Shown here: positions 17,611 to 27,328 of the stretch, in pieces
How the letters are laid out: each line of letters starts with the position of its first letter
How positions within the stretch are numbered: position 1 is the first letter of the stretch
DNA from: Staphylococcus condimenti
Lineage (GTDB): Bacteria; Bacillota; Bacilli; Staphylococcales; Staphylococcaceae
DNA: 64,000 bases
Reading direction: 5' to 3'
Assembly: GCF_001618885.1 (NCBI RefSeq)
Contig: NZ_CP015114.1
Location: 2,294,001 to 2,358,000, forward strand
The notes under the pieces: generated by a model
Database searches by the model: none
Told to the model about the DNA's origin: nothing
Seen by the model: only the letters and a program-made list of their open reading frames with translations
Program-made: the position numbers and the translations under genes

Positions 17611-18510
17611 ATGTCATTAGATTTAAAGAATGTCACTAAAAAATATGGCGATAAAACAGTTGTTAATGATATTTCATTAACGCTAGAGAACGGTAAAATG
17701 TTAGGTTTTTTAGGACGGAATGGGGCAGGTAAAACAACAACCTTCAGAATGATTCTAGGATTAACGCCGCTGACAGAAGGTTCTGTTACATATAATGGTA
17801 ATAAGATGGGCGAAAACATGTTTAATAAAGTTGGTTATCTTCCTGAAGAACGCGGCTTGCACCCTAAAATGAAAGTCAAAGATGAATTGAAATATCTTGC
17901 GACACTTAAAGGTATGCCGAAAAAAGATTTTGACAAAGCATTAGATTATTGGTTAAATCGTTTCAAAATCACGGAAAATAAAGATAAAAAAATAGAATCG
18001 CTCTCAAAAGGGAACCAGCAAAAAATCCAATTACTCGCAAGTTTGATTCATCGTCCAGAGTTATTGATTTTAGATGAACCTTTCAGCGGCTTAGATCCTG
18101 TAAATGTAGAATTACTAAAGTCTGCAGTTAAAGATTTAAACAAGGAAGGCACGACAATTATTTTCAGTTCTCATCGAATGGAACATGTAGAAGAACTTTG
18201 TGATGATGTTTGTATTTTAAATCACGGAGATTTAGTTTTACAAGGGGATATACAAGCAATTAAAGATCAATTTGATTTAAAAAAAGTTTTAATTGAAACA
18301 GATAAAAAGCTTGAAGAATTGGAAGATATAGAAGGGGTTTCTCAAGTCAATCGATCTAAACGAGAGATTACGTTGACTGTAGAAGACCAAGCAACTGCAG
18401 AACGTGTATATGAAGTAGTGACAAAAAGTGGATTTGTTAAACGATTCCAAGTGTTAGAACCTTCTATTCAAGATATCTTTATTGAAAAAGTAGGTGATAT
18501 TCATGAGTAA
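17611..18510 (+). CDS. ABC transporter ATP-binding protein, NatA/YhaQ type
   Basis: 299 residues. Walker A GRNGAGKTT near residue 38, signature LSKGNQQKIQ near 133, Walker B LLILDEPFSGLDP near 150 and the switch His in SSHRMEH. The last 80 residues form the extra domain of the NatA/YhaQ group. The ATG at 17611 is preferred because GGAG lies nine bases before it; the ATG at 17602 abuts the ribosome site. It overlaps the permease gene by eight bases. The pair resembles NatAB/YhaQP sodium or drug exporters; substrate unknown. Confidence 0.88.
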   Translation: MSLDLKNVTKKYGDKTVVNDISLTLENGKMLGFLGRNGAGKTTTFRMILGLTPLTEGSVTYNGNKMGENMFNKVGYLPEERGLHPKMKVKDELKYLATLKGMPKKDFDKALDYWLNRFKITENKDKKIESLSKGNQQKIQLLASLIHRPELLILDEPFSGLDPVNVELLKSAVKDLNKEGTTIIFSSHRMEHVEELCDDVCILNHGDLVLQGDIQAIKDQFDLKKVLIETDKKLEELEDIEGVSQVNRSKREITLTVEDQATAERVYEVVTKSGFVKRFQVLEPSIQDIFIEKVGDIHE

Positions 18511-19732
18511 ATTCTGGGCTACATTTTCTTTAACGTACATGAATAAAATTAAATCACGTGCTTTTATCATTATGACAGTAATTATTGCGTTGTTAATAAT
18601 TGGCGGTGCAAATGCTAATAAAATCATTGATATGTTTAGCGGAGGTCCCGATAAAATCGGAATTGTATCTGATAATCAGCAAGTATATCAACTAGTAAAA
18701 TCACAGAGTGAAAAAATTGAAGATAAAGGAACCAAATTTCAACATGTTTCTGAAAGGCAAGCTATCAAGGATGTAAAAAATGAAAAGCTGGATAAAGCCT
18801 ATATTATTAAAACAAAAGGAAAACAAATTGATGGAGAGATTGTTAGTAAAGATTCAGTTTCTGATGAAACAAAACAAAAATTAGAAAGTATCCTTACACC
18901 TATACAAACACAAGCCATTGCGAAAAGTGTTAATTTGAGTCCTAAAGATCTTCAAGCTTTACAGCAACAAAGTAAAGTAACTGCCAAAGCTGTTGGTAAG
19001 GATGCTAAACAGCTTTCTGAACAAGATAAAGTAGCTAATATTATAATTTTATATGCAGGTATTATGTTAATGTTCTTTATCATCCTTAATTATGCCAACC
19101 AAGTAGCCATGGAAGTGGCAACTGAAAAAACATCACGTGTTATAGAAATGGTAATCACAAGTATTTCGCCTATCCAGCACATATTAGCCAAAATCACAGC
19201 AATTATCGCAGTGGCATTTACTCAAATTTTGATTTTTGTGGTAATAGGGGCAATTAGTATTTATCTGTCTGATTTAAGAGATATCGTAAAGAAATTCAAT
19301 ATTAAATTTACTGATGTTACAACACAATTACTAATTGTCGGTGTGATTTGTTTAATCATTGGTGTTATTTCCTACACGATACTCGGTACTATTTTGGGTT
19401 CATTAGCAACTCGGATTGAAGACATGAATCAAGCATTAATGCCGATGACTGCGGTGAGTTTCATTGCTTTCTATATTGCCATCTTTAGTTTAAATACACC
19501 TGAAACGACACTAACTAAAATCACAAGCTTTATTCCGTTGATTTCACCGTTTGTATTGTTCTTAAGAGCTTCTACGCCAGAGTTACAATTATGGGAAATT
19601 ATTGTCAGTGTATTGCTTTCTGTAATTGTGATGGTACTATTGCTATTTATCGCAGTTCGCAGTTACAGAGATTCTGTACTTACTTTCGAAAAAGGACTCA
19701 TTAAAGGGTTAAAACGCGCATTTAAAAAGTAA
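18503..19732 (+). CDS. ABC-2 type permease, NatB/YhaP type
   Basis: 409 residues. One N-terminal membrane helix, an outside domain of about 150 residues (to residue 170), then five or six helices including the conserved EKTSRVIEMVITSISPIQH motif at the first cytoplasmic loop, which marks the NatB/YhaP family. It works with the ATPase encoded just upstream, whose stop codon it overlaps. B. subtilis NatAB extrudes Na+; whether this pair does so is not shown. Confidence 0.86.
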   Translation: MSKFWATFSLTYMNKIKSRAFIIMTVIIALLIIGGANANKIIDMFSGGPDKIGIVSDNQQVYQLVKSQSEKIEDKGTKFQHVSERQAIKDVKNEKLDKAYIIKTKGKQIDGEIVSKDSVSDETKQKLESILTPIQTQAIAKSVNLSPKDLQALQQQSKVTAKAVGKDAKQLSEQDKVANIIILYAGIMLMFFIILNYANQVAMEVATEKTSRVIEMVITSISPIQHILAKITAIIAVAFTQILIFVVIGAISIYLSDLRDIVKKFNIKFTDVTTQLLIVGVICLIIGVISYTILGTILGSLATRIEDMNQALMPMTAVSFIAFYIAIFSLNTPETTLTKITSFIPLISPFVLFLRASTPELQLWEIIVSVLLSVIVMVLLLFIAVRSYRDSVLTFEKGLIKGLKRAFKK

Positions 19733-19764
19733 TAATTGTACAATTTATGTTCAAAAGTTAATCA

Positions 19765-19812
19765 AAGGCACACCTTTGCTAGATTGTATCTAGTCATCGG
19801 TGTGCCTTATTG
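19765..19812 (+). terminator. Terminator after the ABC operon
   Basis: AAGGCACACC (19765-19774) pairs with GGTGTGCCTT (19799-19808), with an inner CTAGA/TCTAG stem; the following T run is short (ATTGTT). Confidence 0.75.
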
Positions 19813-19857
19813 TTAAAATATATAGTGAGGAAAGTAATAAACAGGTGGCAAACAATA

Positions 19858-20184
19858 ATGATTTATCCTATTTTAATATTTATTTTAGCAGGGTTGTGTG
19901 AGATTGGCGGCGGTTATCTTATTTGGCTATGGTTGAGAGCATCGCAATCACCGCTCTTTGGATTGCTGGGAGGCATTCTTTTAATTTCATACGGCATTGT
20001 CGCAACGTTTCAAGTATTTCCGACGTTCAGCCGAGTTTATGCCGCTTACGGCGGAGTATTTATTGTGATGAGTATTTTGTGGGGATACGTATTTGATAAA
20101 CAGACACCAGACAAATACGATGTTTTGGGCGCAATTGTTTGTATTATTGGTGTCTTAATCATGCTGCTGCCTGACAGAAGCTGA
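19858..20184 (+). CDS. YnfA family (UPF0060) small membrane protein
   Basis: 108 residues, four membrane helices. The segments [17 protein letters not shown] and [17 protein letters not shown] are the standard UPF0060/YnfA signatures. The family is related in fold to small multidrug resistance proteins and has been linked to efflux in enterobacteria. AGGTGG precedes the ATG. A galM gene follows 35 bases later on the same strand. Confidence 0.9.
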   Translation: MIYPILIFILAGLCEIGGGYLIWLWLRASQSPLFGLLGGILLISYGIVATFQVFPTFSRVYAAYGGVFIVMSILWGYVFDKQTPDKYDVLGAIVCIIGVLIMLLPDRS

Positions 20185-20219
20185 TTTTGAAGCGGTGAGT
20201 TAGGAAAGGGTGTATTGAA

Positions 20220-21239
20220 ATGATGTTTACGAGAGTGGAACACCAAAGAAACGGACTCGATTTAATCAAAATTGATAACGATGAAGCGAAAATTGTATTT
20301 ACGAATTATGGGGCAAGAATTGTATCTTGGAAATACGAGGATAACAATATTGTCTTAGGAAATGTAGTAGAAGCGGATGAATTCTATCGAGAAAACCCCT
20401 TTTATTTTGGCGCATCTGTAGGTCGTTATGGCGGTCGAATTGCAGACGGCAAATTTGAACTTGAAGATCAAACCTATCAATTAGAACAAAACGATCCACC
20501 AAACCATTTACATGGTGGTTCAAATGGTATTGACCACCATTTCTTTGATTATGAAATCAAAGATGAAAATGGCGGTTATATACAAATTATTTTCACGACA
20601 ACGATTAAAGAAGCAGATGATCATTATCCAGGAGATATTAAATTAAAGATTATACATACGTATGATATCGATAACCGATGGTCTATTGAGTACTATGCAG
20701 AATCTGATCAAACTACGTTATTCAATCCGACAAATCATGTCTATTTCAATTTAAATCGGGATAATAAAGAAGTAGATAATCATTATTTTACAAGTGATAA
20801 ACTAAATATTCATTTACTTAATGACCAGAATTTACCAGAAGCTGCGTCATCATTAGATTTAGTAGATTTATTTAATAAAAATAAGATTCGTTTAACAGAA
20901 ATGTTTGAAAGTGATAATGTCGATCTTAAAAAACAAATGCAAACATATAATGGTCTAGACCATCCGTTTTCTATTGGAGATGAATTACTTGTAGAAAATA
21001 GTCAATTCCTTTTGAAAATGAAAACAGATATGCCGAATGTAGTCGTATTTACATTTAATGATACAAGCAGTTGGAAAAGTGATATGAATATTTATAAAGC
21101 ACATTCAGGTTTTACGTTAGAAGCTCAAAACTTACCGAATGATATTAATTTATTAGGAAAAGATGCACCGTCAATTTTACAGAAAGACCAAGCATTTTAT
21201 TCTAGAACAACGTATCAAATCATTGAAAAATTGTTGTAA
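20220..21239 (+). CDS. galM: Aldose 1-epimerase (galactose mutarotase)
   Basis: 339 residues of the mutarotase fold, which interconverts the anomers of hexoses. NHLHGGSNG holds the first catalytic His, NPTNHVYFNL the second, and the catalytic Glu is in FTLEAQNLPND near the C-terminus. Two ATGs lie side by side (20220 and 20223) with AAAGGG before them. rpiA follows after 23 bases, so the two are probably co-transcribed. Confidence 0.92.
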   Translation: MMFTRVEHQRNGLDLIKIDNDEAKIVFTNYGARIVSWKYEDNNIVLGNVVEADEFYRENPFYFGASVGRYGGRIADGKFELEDQTYQLEQNDPPNHLHGGSNGIDHHFFDYEIKDENGGYIQIIFTTTIKEADDHYPGDIKLKIIHTYDIDNRWSIEYYAESDQTTLFNPTNHVYFNLNRDNKEVDNHYFTSDKLNIHLLNDQNLPEAASSLDLVDLFNKNKIRLTEMFESDNVDLKKQMQTYNGLDHPFSIGDELLVENSQFLLKMKTDMPNVVVFTFNDTSSWKSDMNIYKAHSGFTLEAQNLPNDINLLGKDAPSILQKDQAFYSRTTYQIIEKLL

Positions 21240-21262
21240 ATTGAAAACAAGGAGTATTCATC

Positions 21263-21949
21263 ATGGATATAAAAGAGTTGAAATTAAAAACTGTTGATGA
21301 TGCAGTAACAGAGATTAAGGACGGCATGATTGTTGGTATAGGTACCGGCACCACAATTGAACTATTATTACCTAGAATTGCAGCTTTATTGGATGACGGC
21401 ACTCAAATTACGGGTGTATGTACTTCAAATAAAACTGCATTGATAGCTAAAGAACTCGGAATTAAAATCGTTGATGTGAATGATGTTGATTATATCGATG
21501 TTGCAATTGACGGTGCAGATGAGTTTGACTCTGATTTGAATTTAATAAAAGGTGGCGGCGGAGCATTATTCCGTGAGAAAGTCATTGATGATATGGCAGA
21601 ACGATTTGTCGTGATTGCTGATGAAACTAAGTTTGTTGATTATCTTGGTCAAACATTCAAGCTGCCGGTTGAGGTAGATAAATTCAATTGGTTACTTGTA
21701 TCGAAAAAAATCGCAAAAGATACAAAAGCAATTGTTTCACGCAGAAACGTTGAAGATATTCCGTTCGTTACTGATAACGGAAACTATATTTTAGATGTAG
21801 AATTGCCTCCGCATACAAACCCTTATGAAATGCATGAATACTTAATTCATTTAACGGGTGTTTTGGAAACAGGTTATTTCCTTGATGTGACTGATCGTGT
21901 CATTATCGGAACAAAGGAAGGCGTTAAAATTCTGGATAAAGCAAAATAA
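21263..21949 (+). CDS. rpiA: Ribose-5-phosphate isomerase A
   Basis: 228 residues; interconverts ribose 5-phosphate and ribulose 5-phosphate in the pentose phosphate pathway. Conserved segments: GIGTGTTIE (phosphate loop), DGADEFD (catalytic Asp), KGGGGALFREK (catalytic Glu and Lys) and LPVEVDKF. AAGGAG precedes the ATG. Its downstream neighbour spdC converges on a shared terminator. The order rpiA-spdC-hutG is the one I recall in S. aureus. Confidence 0.95.
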   Translation: MDIKELKLKTVDDAVTEIKDGMIVGIGTGTTIELLLPRIAALLDDGTQITGVCTSNKTALIAKELGIKIVDVNDVDYIDVAIDGADEFDSDLNLIKGGGGALFREKVIDDMAERFVVIADETKFVDYLGQTFKLPVEVDKFNWLLVSKKIAKDTKAIVSRRNVEDIPFVTDNGNYILDVELPPHTNPYEMHEYLIHLTGVLETGYFLDVTDRVIIGTKEGVKILDKAK

Positions 21950-21952
21950 AAG

Positions 21953-22003
21953 AAAAGGCTGATGGGTTCGATGCGATACTGCAACGAATCTATCAGCCTT
22001 TTT
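21953..22003. terminator. Terminator between rpiA and spdC
   Basis: AAAAGGCTGAT (from 21954) pairs with ATCAGCCTTTT, with an inner TTCG/CGAA pairing. The T run faces the rpiA side; the A run on the other side could serve spdC. Confidence 0.85.
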
Positions 22004-22004
22004 G

Positions 22005-23078
22005 TTAGCGTCTGTGATTATTATTTGAAAACGGAGAACGTTTATTTGTTTCAGTGTTCTCTTCTGTATTTTCTTCTGAATGCTTAATCTCATCTTTTGC
22101 TTCTTTAACAGCAGATGATGTAGGACGCGTTTCTTCATCAGTTTTGTCAGTGTTTTCTTGTTCAGTTGAAGTCTTATCAGGAACTTCTTTTTCTTTAGCT
22201 TCTGCTTCAGCTGCAGGTGATGTTTTAATATCGTCATCTTCATGATCTTTTGGATAATCAAGATAATTATCAGGCTCTACCTCTTCTAATGAGTCTTTAG
22301 TGAAGTAGTAAAGACAAGCTCTAACAATCAAGCTTAGTATGATATAAACTGCTGCAACAGCTGCTGTACTTAAAGCAATGACTTTCATTGAGAATAAATC
22401 ACCGATTTCTTCGCTGAAGAAAAAGACGAGCGCAAAGGTCATAGCAGCATGGAAAATAACTGCGATATAAATCGTACGTCCTTTAGTTGCACGGATTAAT
22501 TCTCCAATAATCATTGAGAAAGAAAAACTGTACAATAAATTATAAAGTGTGAATTCAGTCGAATATGTAGTGTTTACATTCCATATTGCGTATAAGACAC
22601 CAACAATAATAGAAGCAAAAAAAGTATTCGTTTTTGTTTCAACAATATTTTGTAAATAAGAGCGGAAACCGAATTCTACGAAAAATGCCATGAATAAATG
22701 ACCAATTAAAATGGTCCAAATTGAAACAGATAAATTTTTTGATTGTAATAAGATAAAGCTATCTGCATAGTTATTAAAGACATACATGCAAATAATAAAA
22801 ATAATAAGTGGCAATATAAGTGCCAATAATACTCGTTCAATCACCTTAAAGCTTAATGAAAGCTTCAAGCTTGCGATTTGAGCGCGCTTGTTTTTAAATA
22901 CGATGATACAAATAATTGCTGCAATAAAAGGTGCTAGAGTACTCATGTCAAAAACAAAACGCTTGAATGGTACCTCTGCCTGAAAATCTTTCAGAATCAA
23001 TGGGAAGGCAAATGCAAGTACAAAGAAGACAAAAATCGTCATAGCCCATTGGAAACCTGATATACGTTTCATGTTCAT
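22005..23078 (-). CDS. spdC: SpdC/LyrA, CPBP-fold membrane protein
   Basis: 357 residues: eight or so membrane helices with a CPBP (Abi/CAAX protease-like) fold, then a hydrophilic, acidic tail of about 100 residues. In S. aureus SpdC (LyrA) lies between rpiA and hutG, as here, and acts with the glucosaminidase SagB to release new peptidoglycan strands, not as a protease. In agreement, the EExxxR protease motif reads V-E-F-G-F-R here, so the first catalytic Glu is Val. The ATG at 23078 follows TTGGAGG; the longer frame upstream has no ribosome site. Confidence 0.88.
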   Translation of the reverse strand: MNMKRISGFQWAMTIFVFFVLAFAFPLILKDFQAEVPFKRFVFDMSTLAPFIAAIICIIVFKNKRAQIASLKLSLSFKVIERVLLALILPLIIFIICMYVFNNYADSFILLQSKNLSVSIWTILIGHLFMAFFVEFGFRSYLQNIVETKTNTFFASIIVGVLYAIWNVNTTYSTEFTLYNLLYSFSFSMIIGELIRATKGRTIYIAVIFHAAMTFALVFFFSEEIGDLFSMKVIALSTAAVAAVYIILSLIVRACLYYFTKDSLEEVEPDNYLDYPKDHEDDDIKTSPAAEAEAKEKEVPDKTSTEQENTDKTDEETRPTSSAVKEAKDEIKHSEENTEENTETNKRSPFSNNNHRR

Positions 23079-23472
23079 TTTTTTGAAACCTCCAATTAAA
23101 TACGGGGTGATTCCATACAATATTCTACGGTTGCATTGCACTGTTGAGTTATAAAGTCAAACGGGTGTTGTAATTAAAAGTCCAACCGCTTCATCGCGGT
23201 CTTATTTTATATAAATTTACCGTATGGAAACAAAAAACACCTAATTGCATTATACATCTGAATAAAACAGAAATAAATTACTTGTTAAAAAATGACTCTG
23301 AATTGAAATACCATTGTAAAGGTTGTATCAGACCTATTTGTATGAAAGCGTTTTGACTGTTATGAGAGTAGGGTAGAGAGGACCTATAAAGCATAAATAA
23401 CATTCAGTAATTGAAACAAGGTATACAAGCACTTATACTTAAAGTGATGACGATTTTAAGGAGGATATGGAA
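23079..23472. other. Divergent control region of spdC and hutG
   Basis: 394 bases without a gene. ATGAAAGCGTTTTGA at 23342-23356 matches the cre consensus at all but one position and lies 117 bases before hutG; a TATAAA follows near 23390. This would fit carbon catabolite repression of hutG. I see no clear spdC operator. Confidence 0.4.
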
Positions 23473-24402
23473 ATGTATAAACAAGCCAACCCAGATTTAT
23501 GGCAAGGTAGAATTGATAGTGAAACGGATGAGTCGCAATTTCGACACTTCCAAACAATTGAATTGAAGGACATCAATGAAACGAAAGTGGATAAAAAAGC
23601 AGGCACAGGGATTTTAGGATATGCAGTAGATAAAGGTGTGGAACTAAACAACGGACGTGTCGGAGCACAAGAAGGACCAGACGCAGTGAGAAAAGCATTC
23701 GGAAATTTATCTGTACTTACACCATGTCCTGTATATGATTATGGGAATGTTTATCACGATCATGATCATTTAATCGATACACAAGAAGAATATGCTGATT
23801 TAGCCGCTAAAATGTTTCAAAATCATAACTATTCATTTTTAGTCGGCGGAGGCCATGATATTGCATATGCGCAATATTTAGCAATGCGCAAAGCCTATCC
23901 GGATTCTTCAATTGGTGTGATTAATATTGATGCACATTTCGATACACGTAAAGCAGACTCGTCTACTTCTGGAACAAGCTTCAGACAAATTCTTGAAAGC
24001 GATGATAATGCAGATTATTTTGTGTTAGGTATTCAATCAGCAAGCAATACAAAAAGTTTATTTGATTATGCGGATGAACGCGGTATTGAATATGTAACAG
24101 CAGATGAAATCTTGCATGAAATTTCACCAACTATCAAAGATAAAATCGATCATTTTATTAACCGCCATGATGTCATCATGTTTACAATTTGTATGGATGT
24201 TGTAGACAGTGCTTTTGCACCAGGCGTAAGTGCACCAGCGGTAAATGGCTTAACACCGCATATCATTTTAGAGTTATCTCGTCGCGTAGTGGGACATCCG
24301 AAATTAGTTTCAATCAGTGTAGCTGAAACTAACCCGTTATATGATATGGATAACCGCACAGCAAAATTAGTCGCATTGTTCTTGCATAACTTTATACATT
24401 AA
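23473..24402 (+). CDS. hutG: Formimidoylglutamase
   Basis: 309 residues of the ureohydrolase (arginase/agmatinase) family; splits N-formimidoyl-glutamate into glutamate and formamide, the last step of histidine use. Two-manganese ligands are in GGGHDIAYA, NIDAHFDTR and ICMDVVDSAFAPG. AAGGAGG lies eight bases before the ATG at 23473; the ATG at 23467 is too close. Divergent from spdC and convergent with the regulator gene that follows. Confidence 0.93.
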   Translation: MYKQANPDLWQGRIDSETDESQFRHFQTIELKDINETKVDKKAGTGILGYAVDKGVELNNGRVGAQEGPDAVRKAFGNLSVLTPCPVYDYGNVYHDHDHLIDTQEEYADLAAKMFQNHNYSFLVGGGHDIAYAQYLAMRKAYPDSSIGVINIDAHFDTRKADSSTSGTSFRQILESDDNADYFVLGIQSASNTKSLFDYADERGIEYVTADEILHEISPTIKDKIDHFINRHDVIMFTICMDVVDSAFAPGVSAPAVNGLTPHIILELSRRVVGHPKLVSISVAETNPLYDMDNRTAKLVALFLHNFIH

Positions 24403-24420
24403 CAGCATAACAACAGGCAA

Positions 24421-24497
24421 AACGGACAGCATTTCATGTACTGCAACCTTGAAGTCATACTTTCGGGTTCAATACATGACAGCTGTCCGTTATTTTT
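24421..24497. terminator. Terminator between hutG and hutR
   Basis: A long interrupted stem (AACGGACAGC against GCTGTCCGTT with inner CATGTA/TACATG pairing) followed by TATTTTTAT. Confidence 0.8.
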
Positions 24498-25371
24498 ATA
24501 TTTTCCAATAAGAGATACATTCATCGATTAATGTATTGGCTGGTTCAGATAATTTTCGCTGTTCTAAATAATTGATATAAATGGTCCGTTCAATCGACGG
24601 TTTGATTTTGACAGCATTTAAATGATTGGCCGAAAAAGATTGATAATAAAAGCGCGGGATGATGGTATAACCTAATCCACGATGCACAAATGTGGTTGCT
24701 GCTTCAAAACGATCAGTTTCTAACACAATATTAGGATGGATATTTAAATGCTTAAAGTACTCATCAAGATGCTTTCTTACTTGGTATTGACGATTCGGCA
24801 AGATGAGCGGGAGATGCTGCAAGTCGTCTGCTTTTTGAACAGATTCTTTAATTGCATCTTTTGGTGTAATCAAAACATACGGCTCATTGTATAAAGGTAC
24901 AGAAACAATACTATCTCGTTCTATTTTTTCATTAGACAATGCAAAGTGCACATCGAAATTCAACAAGCTTGAAATAATAGTTTCCATACTATGCTGCTCC
25001 AAGATTTGATAACGTTGTTTTTCATACTCATGATGATGCTGCTGTATGACCATCGCGATCCAAGAACTTGTGGATTCTAAAATAGAAAAATTTATTCGCG
25101 GCGCATCTGAAATATTCAAATCATACATACGGTCTAAAGTTTTATGATAGGTATCTACAAGAGATTGAGCATATTTATAAAACTGAATACCTTTTTCAGT
25201 AATTTTCAATTCTTTAGTCGTTCGAATAAATAAAGGATAACCTAAATCTGCCTCCATTTTTTTAATAGAAGTGGTTAGTGAAGGTTGGCTGATATGTAAA
25301 AATTGAGCGGCTTTTGTAAAGCTGTTATAACGAACTACAGCTAAAAAATATTCCAGTTGTACGATTTTCAT
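24496..25371 (-). CDS. hutR: LysR-family regulator of histidine utilisation
   Basis: 291 residues. LysR helix-turn-helix at residues 3-60 (LEYFLAVVRYNSFTKAAQFL, then SQPSLTTSIKKME), with an inducer-binding domain from about residue 90. It lies between hutG and the hutUI genes and is divergent from the latter, which is where S. aureus places HutR. The start at 25371 (ATG) or the TTG two codons earlier are both possible. Inducer not known from sequence; urocanate is the usual hut signal (inference). Confidence 0.85.
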   Translation of the reverse strand: MKIVQLEYFLAVVRYNSFTKAAQFLHISQPSLTTSIKKMEADLGYPLFIRTTKELKITEKGIQFYKYAQSLVDTYHKTLDRMYDLNISDAPRINFSILESTSSWIAMVIQQHHHEYEKQRYQILEQHSMETIISSLLNFDVHFALSNEKIERDSIVSVPLYNEPYVLITPKDAIKESVQKADDLQHLPLILPNRQYQVRKHLDEYFKHLNIHPNIVLETDRFEAATTFVHRGLGYTIIPRFYYQSFSANHLNAVKIKPSIERTIYINYLEQRKLSEPANTLIDECISYWKI

Positions 25372-25939
25372 AGTCAAAACAGTCCTTTCAATTTTTAATT
25401 AAAGATGTATTAAGTTCTGCTTTAAATTATAAAGTAATTTGAAAAAACATGTGATATATTTACAATTTGCAAGCTACTTGAAACGCTTTTATCAAAGGAT
25501 TTAAACCTACTTATAGTTTTAAACTATGAATAATTAGTTTATTTATATTTGATGCTTATATTTTAGCATATTATACTTATGATGTGAGGCAAGGGATACA
25601 TCAAACAATTCAGACTGAATTTTTGGAAAATTCAAGAAATAAGATTAAGTTCTATTCTCTTATTGAAATGGCAAATTGAGACGATATCGGCGTTAATCTT
25701 TTTTGTTGAACTTTCTTAAGATGTTATCCGCTTGCTATCTTTTCCTAGGAGAAATCAAACACATGATTTTTCGAAAGCAAGCAAAAGTACATAAGGGGTT
25801 AAAACGTACTTTCGAGTGCTTGCAGCACATCGACAACTATATACCAGATTCAGTGAATAGTATGATATGGAGCTTAAGTCATCTAGGTTCAATCATAGTC
25901 AGAGCTTTCACATACTTGTAAAACAAAGGGGTGTCAAGT
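25372..25939. other. Long control region upstream of the hut carrier gene
   Basis: 568 bases. ATAGTTT-T-AAACTAT at 25513-25527 is a perfect palindrome of the T-N11-A LysR type. A degenerate cre-like TGAAACGCTTTTATCA lies at 25479-25494. A frame of 52 codons with AGGAG 11 bases before its ATG runs from about 25763 to 25921; it resembles no family I know and is probably chance or leader sequence. Confidence 0.4.
25513..25527. promoter_or_regulatory. Candidate HutR operator
   Basis: Fifteen-base perfect palindrome ATAGTTTTAAACTAT, with the ATAG-N7-CTAT form seen at many LysR targets, placed between hutR and the hut genes it probably controls. Confidence 0.5.
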
Positions 25940-27298
25940 ATGAAAACTGAAGCAAACTTATTATCTGAAGAGATGGAACTCCAATCTAATTCAAAAACTG
26001 CCCAAAGTGAAAAAGGGGTAAAAATGTGGCGGTTTTACGTATTTAGTTTTATTGGAATTCTATGCTTCTTCGTTCCAGTGACAATCGGCGGGACAAATAC
26101 TATTATTGTCGACCATGTACATTTATGGATCAGACAGCTGCTTGGTCCGGCAATGCCTTATGTAGCGTTGCTTTTGATTATAGCTGGAGCAGGATTGCCC
26201 ATCGTCAGGCAAGATTTTAAAAAATCAGTGACTGATTTTGTCATTGTCCTTTTTAAAGTGCTTGGTGCAGTCATCGGTATCATGTATGTATTTAAGATTG
26301 GTCCAGCATTACTTTTCAATCAAGATTATGGCCCGTTCTTATTCGATAAATTAATGTTGCCGTTAAGTATTTTGATTCCGATAGGTGCTGTTGCACTTTC
26401 ATTATTAGTAGGTTACGGATTGCTTGAATATATCGGCGTTTTGATGCAGCCGGTTATGCGTCCGCTCTTTAAAACGCCAGGTAAATCAGCAGTTGATGCG
26501 GTAGCTTCTTTCGTAGGAAGTTATTCATTAGGACTACTGATTACGAATCGTGTTTATAAAGATGGTATGTATAACAAAAAAGAAGCGGTTATCATTGCGA
26601 CTGGATTTTCAACAGTATCAGCAACTTTCATGGTTATCGTAGCCAATACATTAGGTTTAATGGAACACTGGAATTTATTCTTCTGGAGTACATTAGTGAT
26701 CACTTTCGCAGTCACTGCTATTTCCGCTCATTTACCGCCGATTCGCGGCGAGTCAGAAAAATACTATGAAGGTCAAGAAGGAGAGAAGGAAGTAGAAGTG
26801 ACTGGCAGTCGATTTAAAGCAGCATACGACGAAGCTAAACGTCAATCTTATAATTCACTTCCATTGCTGAAAAACATTTGGCTGAACGTTAAAGATGGAC
26901 TTGAAATGACGGTGGCGATTTTACCATCTATTTTGTCTATCGGTTTTGTCGGATTACTTTTAGCAAACTTCACACCGATTATTGATTGGTTAAGTTACAT
27001 TTTCTATCCATTTATCTATATCTTCCCGATAGATGATAAAGCATTGCTGGCAAAAGCTTCAGCAATTTCGATTATTGAAATGTTCTTACCATCATTAATT
27101 GCAGTCAAAGCAACAATGGCTGTGAAGTTTGTGACAGCAATTACAAGTATTTCTGCAATTATTTTCTTCTCTGCATTAGTACCTTGTATTTTAGCAACGG
27201 ATATTAAGATCCCAGTTTGGAAATTAGTATTTATCTGGTTCATCCGTGTTGCTTTAACACTATTGATTGCAATTCCATTCGCGTTATTAATTTTTTAG
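25940..27298 (+). CDS. YjiH-family membrane protein (nucleoside-recognition/Gate domain), hut-linked
   Basis: 452 residues with about ten membrane helices and the Gate-domain features of YjiH-type proteins (VDAVASFVGSYSLGLLITNR; later ASAISIIEMFLPSLIAVKAT). It is first in an apparent operon with hutU and hutI (30 bases before hutU), so a role in taking up histidine, urocanate or a related compound is a reasonable inference; no transport data exist for it that I know. AAGGGGTG precedes the ATG at 25940. Confidence 0.78.
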   Translation: MKTEANLLSEEMELQSNSKTAQSEKGVKMWRFYVFSFIGILCFFVPVTIGGTNTIIVDHVHLWIRQLLGPAMPYVALLLIIAGAGLPIVRQDFKKSVTDFVIVLFKVLGAVIGIMYVFKIGPALLFNQDYGPFLFDKLMLPLSILIPIGAVALSLLVGYGLLEYIGVLMQPVMRPLFKTPGKSAVDAVASFVGSYSLGLLITNRVYKDGMYNKKEAVIIATGFSTVSATFMVIVANTLGLMEHWNLFFWSTLVITFAVTAISAHLPPIRGESEKYYEGQEGEKEVEVTGSRFKAAYDEAKRQSYNSLPLLKNIWLNVKDGLEMTVAILPSILSIGFVGLLLANFTPIIDWLSYIFYPFIYIFPIDDKALLAKASAISIIEMFLPSLIAVKATMAVKFVTAITSISAIIFFSALVPCILATDIKIPVWKLVFIWFIRVALTLLIAIPFALLIF

Positions 27299-27328
27299 TA
27301 AATAAATGAAACAAAGGAGAGATTGATT

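Noticed and set aside
25703..25921. 72-codon open frame before the hut carrier
   Set aside because: The TTG start has no ribosome site and the sequence resembles no family; only a shorter ATG version with weak spacing remains possible.
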